NCBI GenBank assembly: GCA_003550325.1
Contig: QKWP01000116.1
Location: 107,084 to 171,083, forward strand
DNA: 64,000 nucleotides
Reading direction: 5' to 3'
Source: Gigaspora rosea
Taxonomy: Eukaryota > Glomeromycota > Glomeromycetes > Diversisporales > Gigasporaceae
Part shown: positions 11,277 through 19,140 of the stretch, piece after piece
How positions within the stretch are numbered: position 1 is the stretch's first letter
How the letters are laid out: each line of letters begins with the position of its first letter
Translations under genes and position numbers: made by a program
Notes under the pieces: generated by a model
Database searches by the model: none
Seen by the model: the letters and a program-made list of their open reading frames with translations, nothing else
What the model was told of the DNA's origin: nothing

Positions 11277-11585
11277 CTATCGGTTATTGTATCCAATCCC
11301 ATGGATATATAAATATCGAGAGTGTAACATTATATGTCGCATCTTGAACGTTACATCTTCGAGCGGTCCATTCAAGTTGTGATGGTACTGTTTCACTCCA
11401 GATCTTCTGTAATTTTCCTCTTCAAGAATTCTTCCTGATTCTTCAAGTGTTTCACGCATTGCTGTGTCTTCTTCTGTTTCTAAAATTTCATGTCCATTGT
11501 TATTGGTATAGACGTTTACTTTTTCTCCGGTTCCTTGCATCATATTGAAATATGGTTTATTGGGATGTATTCTTCGTGATAACAT
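11277..11585 (-). CDS. Unknown 102-aa protein of the large element
   Basis: No family was recognised. The middle is acidic (LETEEDTAMRETLEESGRIL), the end is rich in His, Tyr and Arg (HSRYLYIHGIGYNNR). Soluble, without cysteine motifs. It lies between the zinc-ribbon gene and the last gene of the element on the same strand. Confidence 0.45.
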   Translation of the reverse strand: MLSRRIHPNKPYFNMMQGTGEKVNVYTNNNGHEILETEEDTAMRETLEESGRILEEENYRRSGVKQYHHNLNGPLEDVTFKMRHIMLHSRYLYIHGIGYNNR

Positions 11586-11692
11586 AATTTGTATTCCTCT
11601 CGTTGAATCTCTTCTGAATATAACAACTTGTACTAATCGTCTGTCTTATAATTGGTTATTCCTTCTACAATATGCACAATTGTTGTAGAAAG

Positions 11693-12214
11693 TCATTTCG
11701 TAGGTTTCGGTAAGTCCTCTATATTCAAAGATAGATCGGTATTGTCTGCATCTTGAACATTGTTGCGTTCTTTCATCGATTTCGATTTCCATTTTTGGGT
11801 TTGAAGTTCCTTTGCTTTTCGTATTAAGTATTGTCCTTTATATGCTCCTGATTCTCGTTTCTTTTTGAAATGCTTTTCAAAATAAGGTTTTCTTTTGTTT
11901 CTACAATCTGCACACTTGGTACGTATTCCTCTTTGTCCTAATCCAAATTGTGAGTACTTTTTGTATTCTCTACAATTTGTGCACTTATATGTTTTTGTGG
12001 CATGATCAGGATTTTCTTGTATAAACTTTTCAAGTTTTTGTATTCTCTTTTCGATAGATTTCTTTTGGTATTTCAGTTTTCTGTATTCTTTTGCTTTAGG
12101 GTTGTTGAGGTATACTCTACAATTATTACAACACTTATATTGTCTTTTGGTTTTCTTGCTTATTCCAAAGCTGTCTGTTTCTTTAATTACTTTACAGTTA
12201 CTGCAAAGTGGCAT
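11693..12214 (-). CDS. Protein with two zinc ribbons, 173 aa
   Basis: Two similar modules are visible. Residues 4-32 hold CSNCKVIKETDSFG then CCNNC; residues 77-104 hold CTNCREYKKYSQFG then CADC. This CxxC, xxxxF, CxxC layout is the small treble-clef/zinc-ribbon type often found next to HNH nucleases and in proteins of large DNA viruses. Between and after them the protein is very basic and lysine-rich (IEKRIQKLEKFIQ could be helical). A nucleic-acid-binding role is likely; no nuclease motif is seen. The ATG is chosen because the first zinc module starts directly after it. Confidence 0.6.
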   Translation of the reverse strand: MPLCSNCKVIKETDSFGISKKTKRQYKCCNNCRVYLNNPKAKEYRKLKYQKKSIEKRIQKLEKFIQENPDHATKTYKCTNCREYKKYSQFGLGQRGIRTKCADCRNKRKPYFEKHFKKKRESGAYKGQYLIRKAKELQTQKWKSKSMKERNNVQDADNTDLSLNIEDLPKPTK

Positions 12215-12217
12215 CTA

Positions 12218-12830
12218 AGCTATAATGGTTTGAACTGTGCTTTTAATGTAAATATATTCATGCCAAATATCTATTTTGATGGCTACTTCGTCTTCGAGTA
12301 GATTGTCAAATAATGCAATAACGTAATAGTATTTCCCAGTAAATGGTTGGTTATTGGTGTCCTTATAGATATTTATTTTAATACCAGGTGTTCCTTGGTG
12401 TGCTATTATTTGCAGTGGATCTTTATCTGAAATGGTAACACAATAGTATGCGTCTTCTTTGATTTCTTCTTTTAATAAGCCATAAGGATGTAATGCCTTT
12501 TCTGCTTGGGTGGTGATTAATGATGTTGTAATTTCGTGAGGTGGTATGTCTGTTGAGAATATCCGTAATATAACCTTTCCAAATATATATCTGTCTGGTA
12601 TTACAGATATTCGAGCTGTTATTTGTGATTTAAGTACTGAAATGATGTCTGTGTCTTTTGGTAAATGTGTAAATACTTGATATATTGTACTGTTGAGATG
12701 CTATAAATATAACGTTTTGTATTTTGTTGATATCGAACTATATTCAGTTTTTGGTATTACTTTTATTTCAGTGGGTTCTTCTTTGTTGAATATTGGTGTA
12801 TAGTTGAAAGTACTATCTTCTGGTATTTGT
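12218..12830 (-). other. Unrecognised coding stretch of the large element
   Basis: Between the zinc-ribbon gene and the next upstream gene the minus strand keeps a long open reading without its own start codon near the front. It contains HLPKDTDIISVLKSQITAR, VIPDRYIFGKVILRIFSTD and KYYYVIALFDNL, which look like alternating beta strands of a soluble domain. No family was recognised. The codon choice matches its neighbours, so I take it as part of the element. Confidence 0.4.
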
Positions 12831-13118
12831 CCCATTCTGTAAATCCTCATTGAAATGTAACTCTTCGTCTTCTGAATTGATTATATCTCTTCCTTGTACA
12901 AAGTTAGCTCCTTCATTAATTAAAATTCCTTGTAAGGAGTTTGCTTCGTGTACAATTATTTGTGTTATAAAATATGGTATGAGCCCTTGTTCTGTTGCTC
13001 TAATAAGTTTCCACTTAATAGCTCCTATTTGTTGGTATGTTGCAGTTAGTAAGGAAATATATTCAGCTTGCCTTTGTTGTTGTTCGTGAACAAATATAGC
13101 GGTATCGTTTGGTATCAA
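12813..13118 (-). CDS. Unknown protein of the large element, ~101 aa from first ATG
   Basis: A soluble, mostly helical product (HEQQQRQAEYISLLTATYQQ, then an acidic tail INSEDEELHFNEDL). The reading stays open a little upstream of this ATG, so the true start may be earlier. Between 13,120 and 13,440 the same strand carries further coding-like sequence with a basic beginning (MTKRSRKRNP at 13,427) that probably belongs to the same or an adjoining protein. Function is unknown. Confidence 0.4.
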   Translation of the reverse strand: MIPNDTAIFVHEQQQRQAEYISLLTATYQQIGAIKWKLIRATEQGLIPYFITQIIVHEANSLQGILINEGANFVQGRDIINSEDEELHFNEDLQNGTNTRR

Positions 13119-13493
13119 ACCATTGACTTCCAGTGTTTGTTGTAATACTACTAATGTTTGTCCTAGTTGGTGAACAACGTGAAATTAATTCTTTAATAGT
13201 GACTTCAATGTCGAGTTGTACTTCTTCAATGGGTCTTTGTGTAAGAATTTCTTCAGTAGGTTTAATAAATTTCCTAAGGGTATTTCTGAGTCTTGGTATA
13301 AAATTCCACTGATAGTTAAATTTAGCGTTTTCGGGTGTAATACTTTCTTTTAGCTGCTTTGGAATTTTGCTACTAATTTCTTTTTATGTCTTCTGTTAGG
13401 ATTCCTTTTTCTGCTTCTTTTGGTCATTTAAGCAATTTATATTAGAATAATGGCATTATTCTGCCCCCTCTTGAGGTTATACTAAAGCCTTCT

Positions 13494-13919
13494 TTAGTAA
13501 TGGTGGATATTATAATCCAGTTGTTTTGCTCTAACTCCTCGTATAGTTTCTTGGAGTTGTATTCCTGTATTATTTCTGTATAAATTATTCAATAAAGTAA
13601 CTGTTTCTTGTACTGTGTCAGTATTATTGATTCTATTTTGGTTTGCAAATGATGCTGTGTTTATTTGTATTGCTACAATTGCTGCTTGATTTATTATTCC
13701 TTGGCCATTTAAAGGGACGTTGTCTTGGGTTCTATGTTGTCTTCCAATGGCTTCTTCAAGTATTAATAATCCTCTTTCCGTATTTTGTAAGTATTCAAGA
13801 ATAAATCTTTGTTGTCTGAGTCTTTGAGATATTAATCCTTGTTGATGGATTCTTATTTGTGCGTGATTTGGAACTGGGTGTGAATTACTTCTTTGTGAAT
13901 TTCTTTGGTTTCGTCTCAT
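13494..13919 (-). CDS. Unknown Arg/Gln-rich protein, 141 aa
   Basis: The start is basic (MRRNQRNSQRSNSHPVP) and the body is rich in Gln, Asn and Ile with predicted helices (GLISQRLRQQRFILEYLQN). No motif was recognised. Its ATG overlaps the stop of the Zn2Cys6 gene upstream in an ATGA arrangement, which suggests the genes are read together by termination and re-initiation. Confidence 0.5.
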   Translation of the reverse strand: MRRNQRNSQRSNSHPVPNHAQIRIHQQGLISQRLRQQRFILEYLQNTERGLLILEEAIGRQHRTQDNVPLNGQGIINQAAIVAIQINTASFANQNRINNTDTVQETVTLLNNLYRNNTGIQLQETIRGVRAKQLDYNIHHY

Positions 13920-14107
13920 CTATTGTTGTGTTCAAAAGGATCCGGTCCTCTTTTACGATATTTAAATGAGTCTTCACAAGGTACGTTTTGTTTTTCACAG
14001 TTGGTACAAGTGATATTGTTTTTAATACAGCGCAAGTGTTTTGCTTTGCAGTAATTGCAAGATTTAGTAGCTCTTTTATGGTGCTTATGAAGTCGTTGGA
14101 ACTTCAT
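13916..14107 (-). CDS. Miniature Zn2Cys6 (fungal binuclear cluster) protein, 63 aa
   Basis: The six cysteines follow the fungal zinc-cluster pattern exactly: C-x2-C-x6-C-x6-C-x2-C-x6-C, read as CNYCKAKHLRC, then C, then CTNCEKQNVPC. Basic residues follow (KYRKRGP), as in glomeromycete Zn2Cys6 regulators. In Gal4-type factors this domain binds DNA at the front of proteins of several hundred residues; here nothing else is attached. Start and stop both overlap neighbours as ATGA (14,104-14,107 and 13,916-13,919). It may be a domain taken from the host and used as a small DNA-binding regulator or a competitor of host factors; that is inference. Confidence 0.7.
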   Translation of the reverse strand: MKFQRLHKHHKRATKSCNYCKAKHLRCIKNNITCTNCEKQNVPCEDSFKYRKRGPDPFEHNNR

Positions 14108-14295
14108 GCTGTTCTTCTGAGGATTTTATCCGTGTTTAAATAAGTTTTTAGTTCATAGGGGAGATTGTGATTTCGAATATTCATGTGATTGACTTGGATA
14201 AATATAAAATTAGTTAATCTTGTAAATCGTGGTTGTCTAGGCCACTTATAGAAATTGTCATTCTTATTGTGGGTGCTCCATCCATCGCACACCAC
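14104..14295 (-). CDS. Unknown 63-aa protein of the large element
   Basis: No family was recognised. It begins MVCDGWSTHNKNDNFYKW and is rich in Asn, His and Arg. Its stop overlaps the ATG of the Zn2Cys6 gene (ATGA). The overlap supports it being a real gene; the sequence alone does not show a role. Confidence 0.4.
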   Translation of the reverse strand: MVCDGWSTHNKNDNFYKWPRQPRFTRLTNFIFIQVNHMNIRNHNLPYELKTYLNTDKILRRTA

Positions 14296-14434
14296 AGTCG
14301 TGTCCTTTCTAGATATAACATACCCTGTGTACTTCTTTAATAAATAGACATATTTGATTTACAATACTATAATATAAAGTATAAAATATAAAATAAATGA
14401 ATAAGTAAATAGGATTTAAGTTTATCCGTGATAG

Positions 14435-15331
14435 TCAATCTTCGATGATCACATCTTGTTCATCTCCTGTTTCATCATTTCCATCAGATAATCTTTCGTC
14501 TTGCACTAATTCTCTTCTGGTAGTATGATTTTGTCGTGAGAATAAGTCCATTTCTGCTACATTCCTTAATGCTTCTGGCATTTGAGGGTTGTCAAAAGGT
14601 ACCCTTAAAAATGCATAGTCTAGTTCTCTATTAGCAGTTCTTTTCTTTCTCATAGCGAGATTATAATTTGATACGCTATTTTCTATAGCTTCGTCTTCCA
14701 ATTGTTTGATTTTTCTTTTCAACTCGCGATTTTCTTCTTTTAAATCAGCTATTCCCAATTGGAGGTTTACTATGCGGTTGTCCATCATTTGGATTCTTCT
14801 TGTTAATGATTGTATATTAATTAAGTTGGTTCCTGCTATAGGTAAGCTTAGTCTTCTGAAAATTTGTTCTAGTTCGTTAAACCTATTCTCAAGACTTCTT
14901 GTTGGTTCAGGTTCATTGTTTATTTCTTCTATATTTTCTTGAGGTAATAATGGTTCAAATGGTTGTAGTCTTTCAGAGTCCAAGATTACTTCTATGGATT
15001 CTTCTTCAGTTATTTCAGAAAGTTTACTCAATGGTCGTTGCTGAACAGGTGTCATATTGCGAGGTGGTGTTTCTGCTAATTCTATGTTGATAGAAGGGGT
15101 AATAGCTTTGCTGGGTCCTGCTTCTTCCACAGCTGTTGATGCTTCGCTATCAACAGTAGCTTTCTTCCCTTTTCTAAATCGTGACGCTTCTTTTATGCTT
15201 CTTTCTTTACATTCTTCACAAGGAATTGTTATATCTACATTTGGTAGCTGGACTTCTTTTTGTCTGTTCTGTCTATCAGTTTCTATTATTCTTCCTTGTA
15301 AAATAACACAGTTGTTGCATTTTATTGGCAT
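14435..15331 (-). CDS. Cysteine-pair and coiled-coil protein, 298 aa from first ATG
   Basis: Residues 5-8 (CNNC) and 38-41 (CEEC) form a likely zinc site. The reading stays open for about 60 codons upstream of this ATG with more pairs (CETC, CCEC), so the protein may be longer. A disordered acidic stretch follows (about 55-145), then a coiled coil at about 180-215 (IADLKEENRELKRKIKQLED). The C-terminus is acidic. Such a zinc module plus coiled coil fits a structural or regulatory nucleic-acid-binding protein. No known family was recognised. Confidence 0.55.
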   Translation of the reverse strand: MPIKCNNCVILQGRIIETDRQNRQKEVQLPNVDITIPCEECKERSIKEASRFRKGKKATVDSEASTAVEEAGPSKAITPSINIELAETPPRNMTPVQQRPLSKLSEITEEESIEVILDSERLQPFEPLLPQENIEEINNEPEPTRSLENRFNELEQIFRRLSLPIAGTNLINIQSLTRRIQMMDNRIVNLQLGIADLKEENRELKRKIKQLEDEAIENSVSNYNLAMRKKRTANRELDYAFLRVPFDNPQMPEALRNVAEMDLFSRQNHTTRRELVQDERLSDGNDETGDEQDVIIED

Positions 15332-15615
15332 TATACCATATCCCTCATAGAATCGATACGGTTTATATATATTTTCTTTTTCCCATTCTTCGATTCTTCT
15401 TTCTGCTTCATAATCTTGATATGGTTCGCGGGTTTGTTTTTGTTCTAAGAAACATTCGCAACATAATCCTGCTAAAAAGGTATCAGGCCCTTTTGGTATG
15501 AGGCAAGTTTCACAAAGTACGATATTTCAATTTCGTCTTCTTGCCATATGGTCATTGGCTTCTTTGTGGGGTGTTTATCCCGACATTATATGTTGTTTCT
15601 ATATTTTCCCAATTA

Positions 15616-15766
15616 GGGGAGTAACAAAAATCAGGTGATTTTTTAGGGGGTGAGGGGGTAAAAAAAGTTGAAATTATATATAAGAACCTGACTATTTATA
15701 TATTGAGAAAGAGGGATCGGGGTAGGCCTCTGATAAAAAATAATCAGGTGATTAATGACACTGCCC
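15616..15766. mobile_element. PIF/Harbinger-type MITE inside the large element, 151 bp
   Basis: The tips are GGGGAGTAAC and ACTGCCC (imperfect inverted repeats) flanked by TTA on both sides (15,613-15,615 and 15,767-15,769). A second copy in reverse orientation, also with TTA on both sides, is at 54,388-54,525. It inserted into the zinc-finger region of the large element and is therefore younger than that element. Confidence 0.85.
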
Positions 15767-15769
15767 TTA

Positions 15770-16640
15770 TCGAAATGTGCATTTCTTGGTTGGTGGTTAT
15801 ATACATTTGTTGCCATTTTTCTTGTGGCTATCCTTAGCCTTCTTAGAATCAATGCTTCATTCCACCTGGTTACTGGTGTATCCTTAAGGTGCTGGACAAT
15901 TCTTATGATCATTGATTCATTTATGCGTATGTCTTTATGGTGCATGTTCCTAGTAGTGGTTTGGACATACTGGTACATTCTAGTATCTATAGGTTGGAAT
16001 CCATAAAGATAATGGGTATTATACCCTATCTTCTCTTCATATGTACAAAAGTAATGTTGGAAAGAAACACATTTAAAATGCTTCTTCCAGCCTTGTTTCT
16101 TGCAAAGGTAGCATTCTACTAGTTGATTTTTCCCAATTCCTTTGGAATATTGAGCACTTCTTTCATCTGTAATAGGTAATTTTTCAGTATAATTCCTATA
16201 ACAGATTTCGCATACAAGAGTTTTGTCGAAATATCTTTCATTATAACTTCTTGGTTCTACCCTTTGTTCAACGTCCTGGTAGTAACCATTTAATAAATAA
16301 AGACATACTTGTCACACTAAAGTTCTATGGCATTCGCTGCAATGATAAACATCATTTTCATTAGTATATCCACATGCACATTGACTTTTGTCAAATGTTG
16401 CTAGTGCTTCCGCGAAGTCACATGTTCTTTCATTGTGATCGGTGTTACAAAGATTACATGTCGATCCTGCAGAGGTTCGTGAGGGTCCTGCTGTAGGAAT
16501 TTCTTCTTCTTGGGGTTAGGAGTACTTCTCCTTAGGATAGTTTTTGGCCTAGTGTCTGCATAATACTGAGGGCACTCAGTTTTCCTATGCCTGAATTCTT
16601 TACAGATCCAACATTGGTTCTAAGGGCATTTCCTGTTAAG
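15770..16640 (-). pseudogene. Zinc-knuckle-rich region of the large element
   Basis: The minus strand encodes a series of cysteine/histidine modules: CWICKEFRHRKTEC (a CCHC knuckle), CNLCNTDHNERTC (knuckle-like), CACGYTNENDVYHCSEC (ribbon-like), then CEIC, and CYLCKKQGWKKHFKC. The family context is that of retroelement nucleocapsids or other RNA- and DNA-binding proteins. The modules are not all in one reading phase, so this part is either spliced or decayed. It continues the zinc theme of the gene just upstream (16,649-16,954) and is cut at its far end by the Harbinger MITE. Confidence 0.5.
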
Positions 16641-16648
16641 GTGTCCTT

Positions 16649-16954
16649 TCATGTTACAGACTCCGCAAGTAATTTCTTTAATAGGCTTCTTTTGGTACAG
16701 TTATGTCTTCGGAGGTCAGACCTTGATCCGCATTTGTCACATGCTCCAAAATAAACGACTGGAGTTCTATGATTAATGGGATTTGCCCTAGTGATGCGGG
16801 GTACTGGTTGTCTTCTAATTACTGGTCTGCACTCATGGATCTCAGGGTCTCTAACATGACTATTGCAGTCTTGACAATAGTTGGGTCCTTGTTGAGTCCA
16901 TCCATTGGATTCATTAGTGTTGGATTGGTTGTTATTTCCGTTATTGTTAGACAT
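16649..16954 (-). CDS. Zinc-finger protein of the large element, 101 aa
   Basis: An Asn-rich start (MSNNNGNNNQSNTNESNG) leads to CQDCNSHVRDPEIHEC and, further on, CDKCGSRSDLRRHNC. Both are CxxC plus H/C modules like small RNA-binding zinc fingers. It is the first cysteine-rich gene after the transposase-like gene and is followed by more knuckles. Likely nucleic-acid-binding; family not identified. Confidence 0.5.
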   Translation of the reverse strand: MSNNNGNNNQSNTNESNGWTQQGPNYCQDCNSHVRDPEIHECRPVIRRQPVPRITRANPINHRTPVVYFGACDKCGSRSDLRRHNCTKRSLLKKLLAESVT

Positions 16955-17227
16955 TTTTTTTTGTTATTTCTTTAATAGTAAATAAGGTTTGGTAGATTAT
17001 TTCTTTCTTCTTTGTATTCTTGTTTTGAGGGTTCTTTAAGTTTATCCGATATGTTCTGGATATCTCTTGAAGTTAGAATCAAGTGTCTTAAATAGAAGTT
17101 TCTTATCTTAGATCTGCATTTCCGCTTACAAATCTTCAGTAACATTTTCTTCTATTGTTTACTCATCAAGAAGTGTGTTGCTATAAAGTATGCATTAAAT
17201 CAAAACTTCCAACAGATCAGTTACAGA

Positions 17228-18045
17228 TTACTTTATCAGCCTTCTCCATATGAATTCAGATAAGTGAAATGGTAGATCTTCCTTCTTTCTATTTCTTACT
17301 GGGATCGCGTCTTTTAACACATGCCATGTGGCTTCAATGCTATTGGTGTAATAGACTTTGATATCGTTTTTTATTTTATCATATTCCCACACGCTGAACC
17401 CTTGTCCGTGATTGACAGCGTGGTGTTGCATTCCTAATCTTTCATAGATAGTGGTATATTCTTTCCACATGTCCGAATATATTATAGAACCGGGATGGAT
17501 ATACTTCCAGATATAGTAAAGTAAAGTCTCCTGCGATCGATCGTTTACGATTGTCGCAAATATCTTCTTTTGGAGAGTTCTTTCTTTTCCTCCAAATACC
17601 CATACGGTTTCATTTTCCTTTGTTTTCCAAAATAGGGATTCATCTATTTCAACTATGATATCGGGACCTCCTATTTTGGTATCCATTTCTTTAATTTCTT
17701 GTGTAATCATTTTTCTGTATACGCATGTCCATCACGTGACAGTTTTTCAGCAAGTCTTGTGAACTTGACTATTGATCCATGACTCATCTTGATAAGCCAT
17801 AAATATCCTAGTTCAAGTAGCTTATTACATGGAAATCTACTTTTCATGAGCATGGTTCGTTGTAGCTCGATACTTTTTTCAGCAATTCCTATTTGGGCAT
17901 TCAAATAGTTCATTCTTAATCTTCATATCTCTTCCGCATCTGATACATACTAATTCATGTGGTATGATCAGTTTTTCTTTAAGATAGGTTAAACATTCTT
18001 CCTTTTCTTCAAAGATTTTTTTTAATCGATAATGTGGTAGTACTT
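17228..18045 (-). CDS. ISXO2/IS1595-type DDE transposase in the integrase position
   Basis: The front has the zinc ribbon of this family (CIRCGRDMKIK then FECPNRNC near 17,930), preceded by EEKEECLTYLKEK, as in ISXO2-like proteins. The catalytic core follows: IVEIDESLFW with the first Asp, WVFGG, then HPGSIIYSDMWKEY with the second Asp, HHAVNHGQGF, and NSIEATWHVLK, where the family carries NTIEGxWxxLK, ending in FIWRRL. In bacteria (IS1595) and eukaryotes (Merlin) these enzymes cut and paste DNA with 8-9 bp duplications. Here the gene directly follows RNase H on the same strand, where Ty3/gypsy elements carry their integrase. No retroviral-type integrase (HHCC, DDE) was found. The gene does not read in a single phase throughout, in keeping with the partly broken state of the element. 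A nested Merlin insertion is the alternative, but no separate ends were seen. Confidence 0.75.
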
Positions 18046-18064
18046 ATTTTCATTTTATTTGAGC

Positions 18065-18430
18065 TTAGGTAGTGATTATCGATACTTGGGCCGTGTGAGC
18101 TTCTGGCGGTTTTATAGCTGAATTTCTAGTCTTAACCTTTCCAGGTACTTCTTTTTCTTTATCTTTAATTCCTATTTTTAGCGTTACAATTTGTTCTCCA
18201 TTTTCATTGGTACTCATTTGTCTACTGAGCCAGTCTGCTATATGATTATCCTTTCCTGGAATTCTTTCTACAGTCCAGTGAAAGTCTTGGAGTTTGATTA
18301 TCCATTTTTGCATGGTATCATTTTGTATCATTTTTCCAGTTGCGTCAGATATTCCCGTGTTATCAGTTCGTACTATTATGGGTTTATTTCCAATATAATG
18401 TTGCCAATTAGTAAGATAATAGTATATCAC
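18065..18430 (-). CDS. RNase H, C-terminal part
   Basis: The run IIVRTDNTGISDATGK, then WHWTVE-like FHWTVERIPGKDNHIADW and LSR, is the final half of a Ty3/gypsy-type RNase H: a catalytic Asp followed by the GxxNxxADxLSR signature. RNase H removes the RNA strand during reverse transcription. It follows the RT/RNase H front part (18,443-19,012) and precedes the transposase-like gene. After LSR there is a charged tail. Confidence 0.75.
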   Translation of the reverse strand: MIYYYLTNWQHYIGNKPIIVRTDNTGISDATGKMIQNDTMQKWIIKLQDFHWTVERIPGKDNHIADWLSRQMSTNENGEQIVTLKIGIKDKEKEVPGKVKTRNSAIKPPEAHTAQVSIITT

Positions 18431-18442
18431 ATACAGAACTTT

Positions 18443-19012
18443 CTAAGTTGAGCCCCATAGTCTTTGAGTAGGTGTAAGCGATTTTGATCCAAATTCGATG
18501 ATCTCTTCTTCAGATTTAGTAGGTTCATATTTAGCTCCTTTAGCTCGTGCTTCTCTTGTTTTATAATGAGCTAAATCGGAGTTAACTTGCTTTAAAACTG
18601 CGCCAATTCCATCATTTGATGCGTCAGTTTCTAGAATCAGTTGATAGGCTTTCTTTGGATAGGTTAAAGCTATAGCATTTGTTACTTTTTTAATCAGTAA
18701 GTCAAACGTATCTTGACACTCTTTGGTCCATTCAAATTGAACATTTTTCTTTAACAAGTTATATATTGGTTGAGCTATTTGTGCAAAGTTCTGAATATAT
18801 CGCCTAAAATAGTTCATAAATCCAGTAAATCTCCTTACACCATTTACATCAGTAGGTGGCTTTAATTTCTCAGCTTCTTTAATTTTGACTTGGTTAGGGT
18901 GGATTTTTCTGAATTCTACTAAATAGTTCAAGATTAATGTTTTTGTTACCATGAATTCGCATTTGTCTGGTTTCAGACTCATGCCCCCTTTTTCTATGCG
19001 ATCAAATACCAT
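18443..19012 (-). CDS. Reverse transcriptase thumb and RNase H front part
   Basis: It begins just after the catalytic YIDDL (near 19,060). LKPDKCEFM and DVNGVRRFTGFMNYFRRYI are the conserved end of the Ty3/gypsy palm and thumb. NLLKKNVQFEWTKECQDTFD is the link, and LETDASNDGIGAVLKQ opens the RNase H with its first catalytic Asp. The segment is one part of the pol region of the large element, together with 19,141-22,815 and 18,065-18,430. Confidence 0.8.
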   Translation of the reverse strand: MVFDRIEKGGMSLKPDKCEFMVTKTLILNYLVEFRKIHPNQVKIKEAEKLKPPTDVNGVRRFTGFMNYFRRYIQNFAQIAQPIYNLLKKNVQFEWTKECQDTFDLLIKKVTNAIALTYPKKAYQLILETDASNDGIGAVLKQVNSDLAHYKTREARAKGAKYEPTKSEEEIIEFGSKSLTPTQRLWGST

Positions 19013-19140
19013 TTTGATATGGCGAATATTTTCATCAATATTATCACTAGCAATCGTTAAATCATCTATATATATATATACGAACGAAAAATCTCTAAAT
19101 TATTCATACATATATTTCATCATATATGCAGGTGCTGTTT

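Noticed and set aside
11277-11585. Nudix-like reading suggested by RETLEESG
   Set aside because: Only a loose resemblance to part of the Nudix box; the required GX5EX7REUXEEXGU pattern is incomplete and no fold context is visible.
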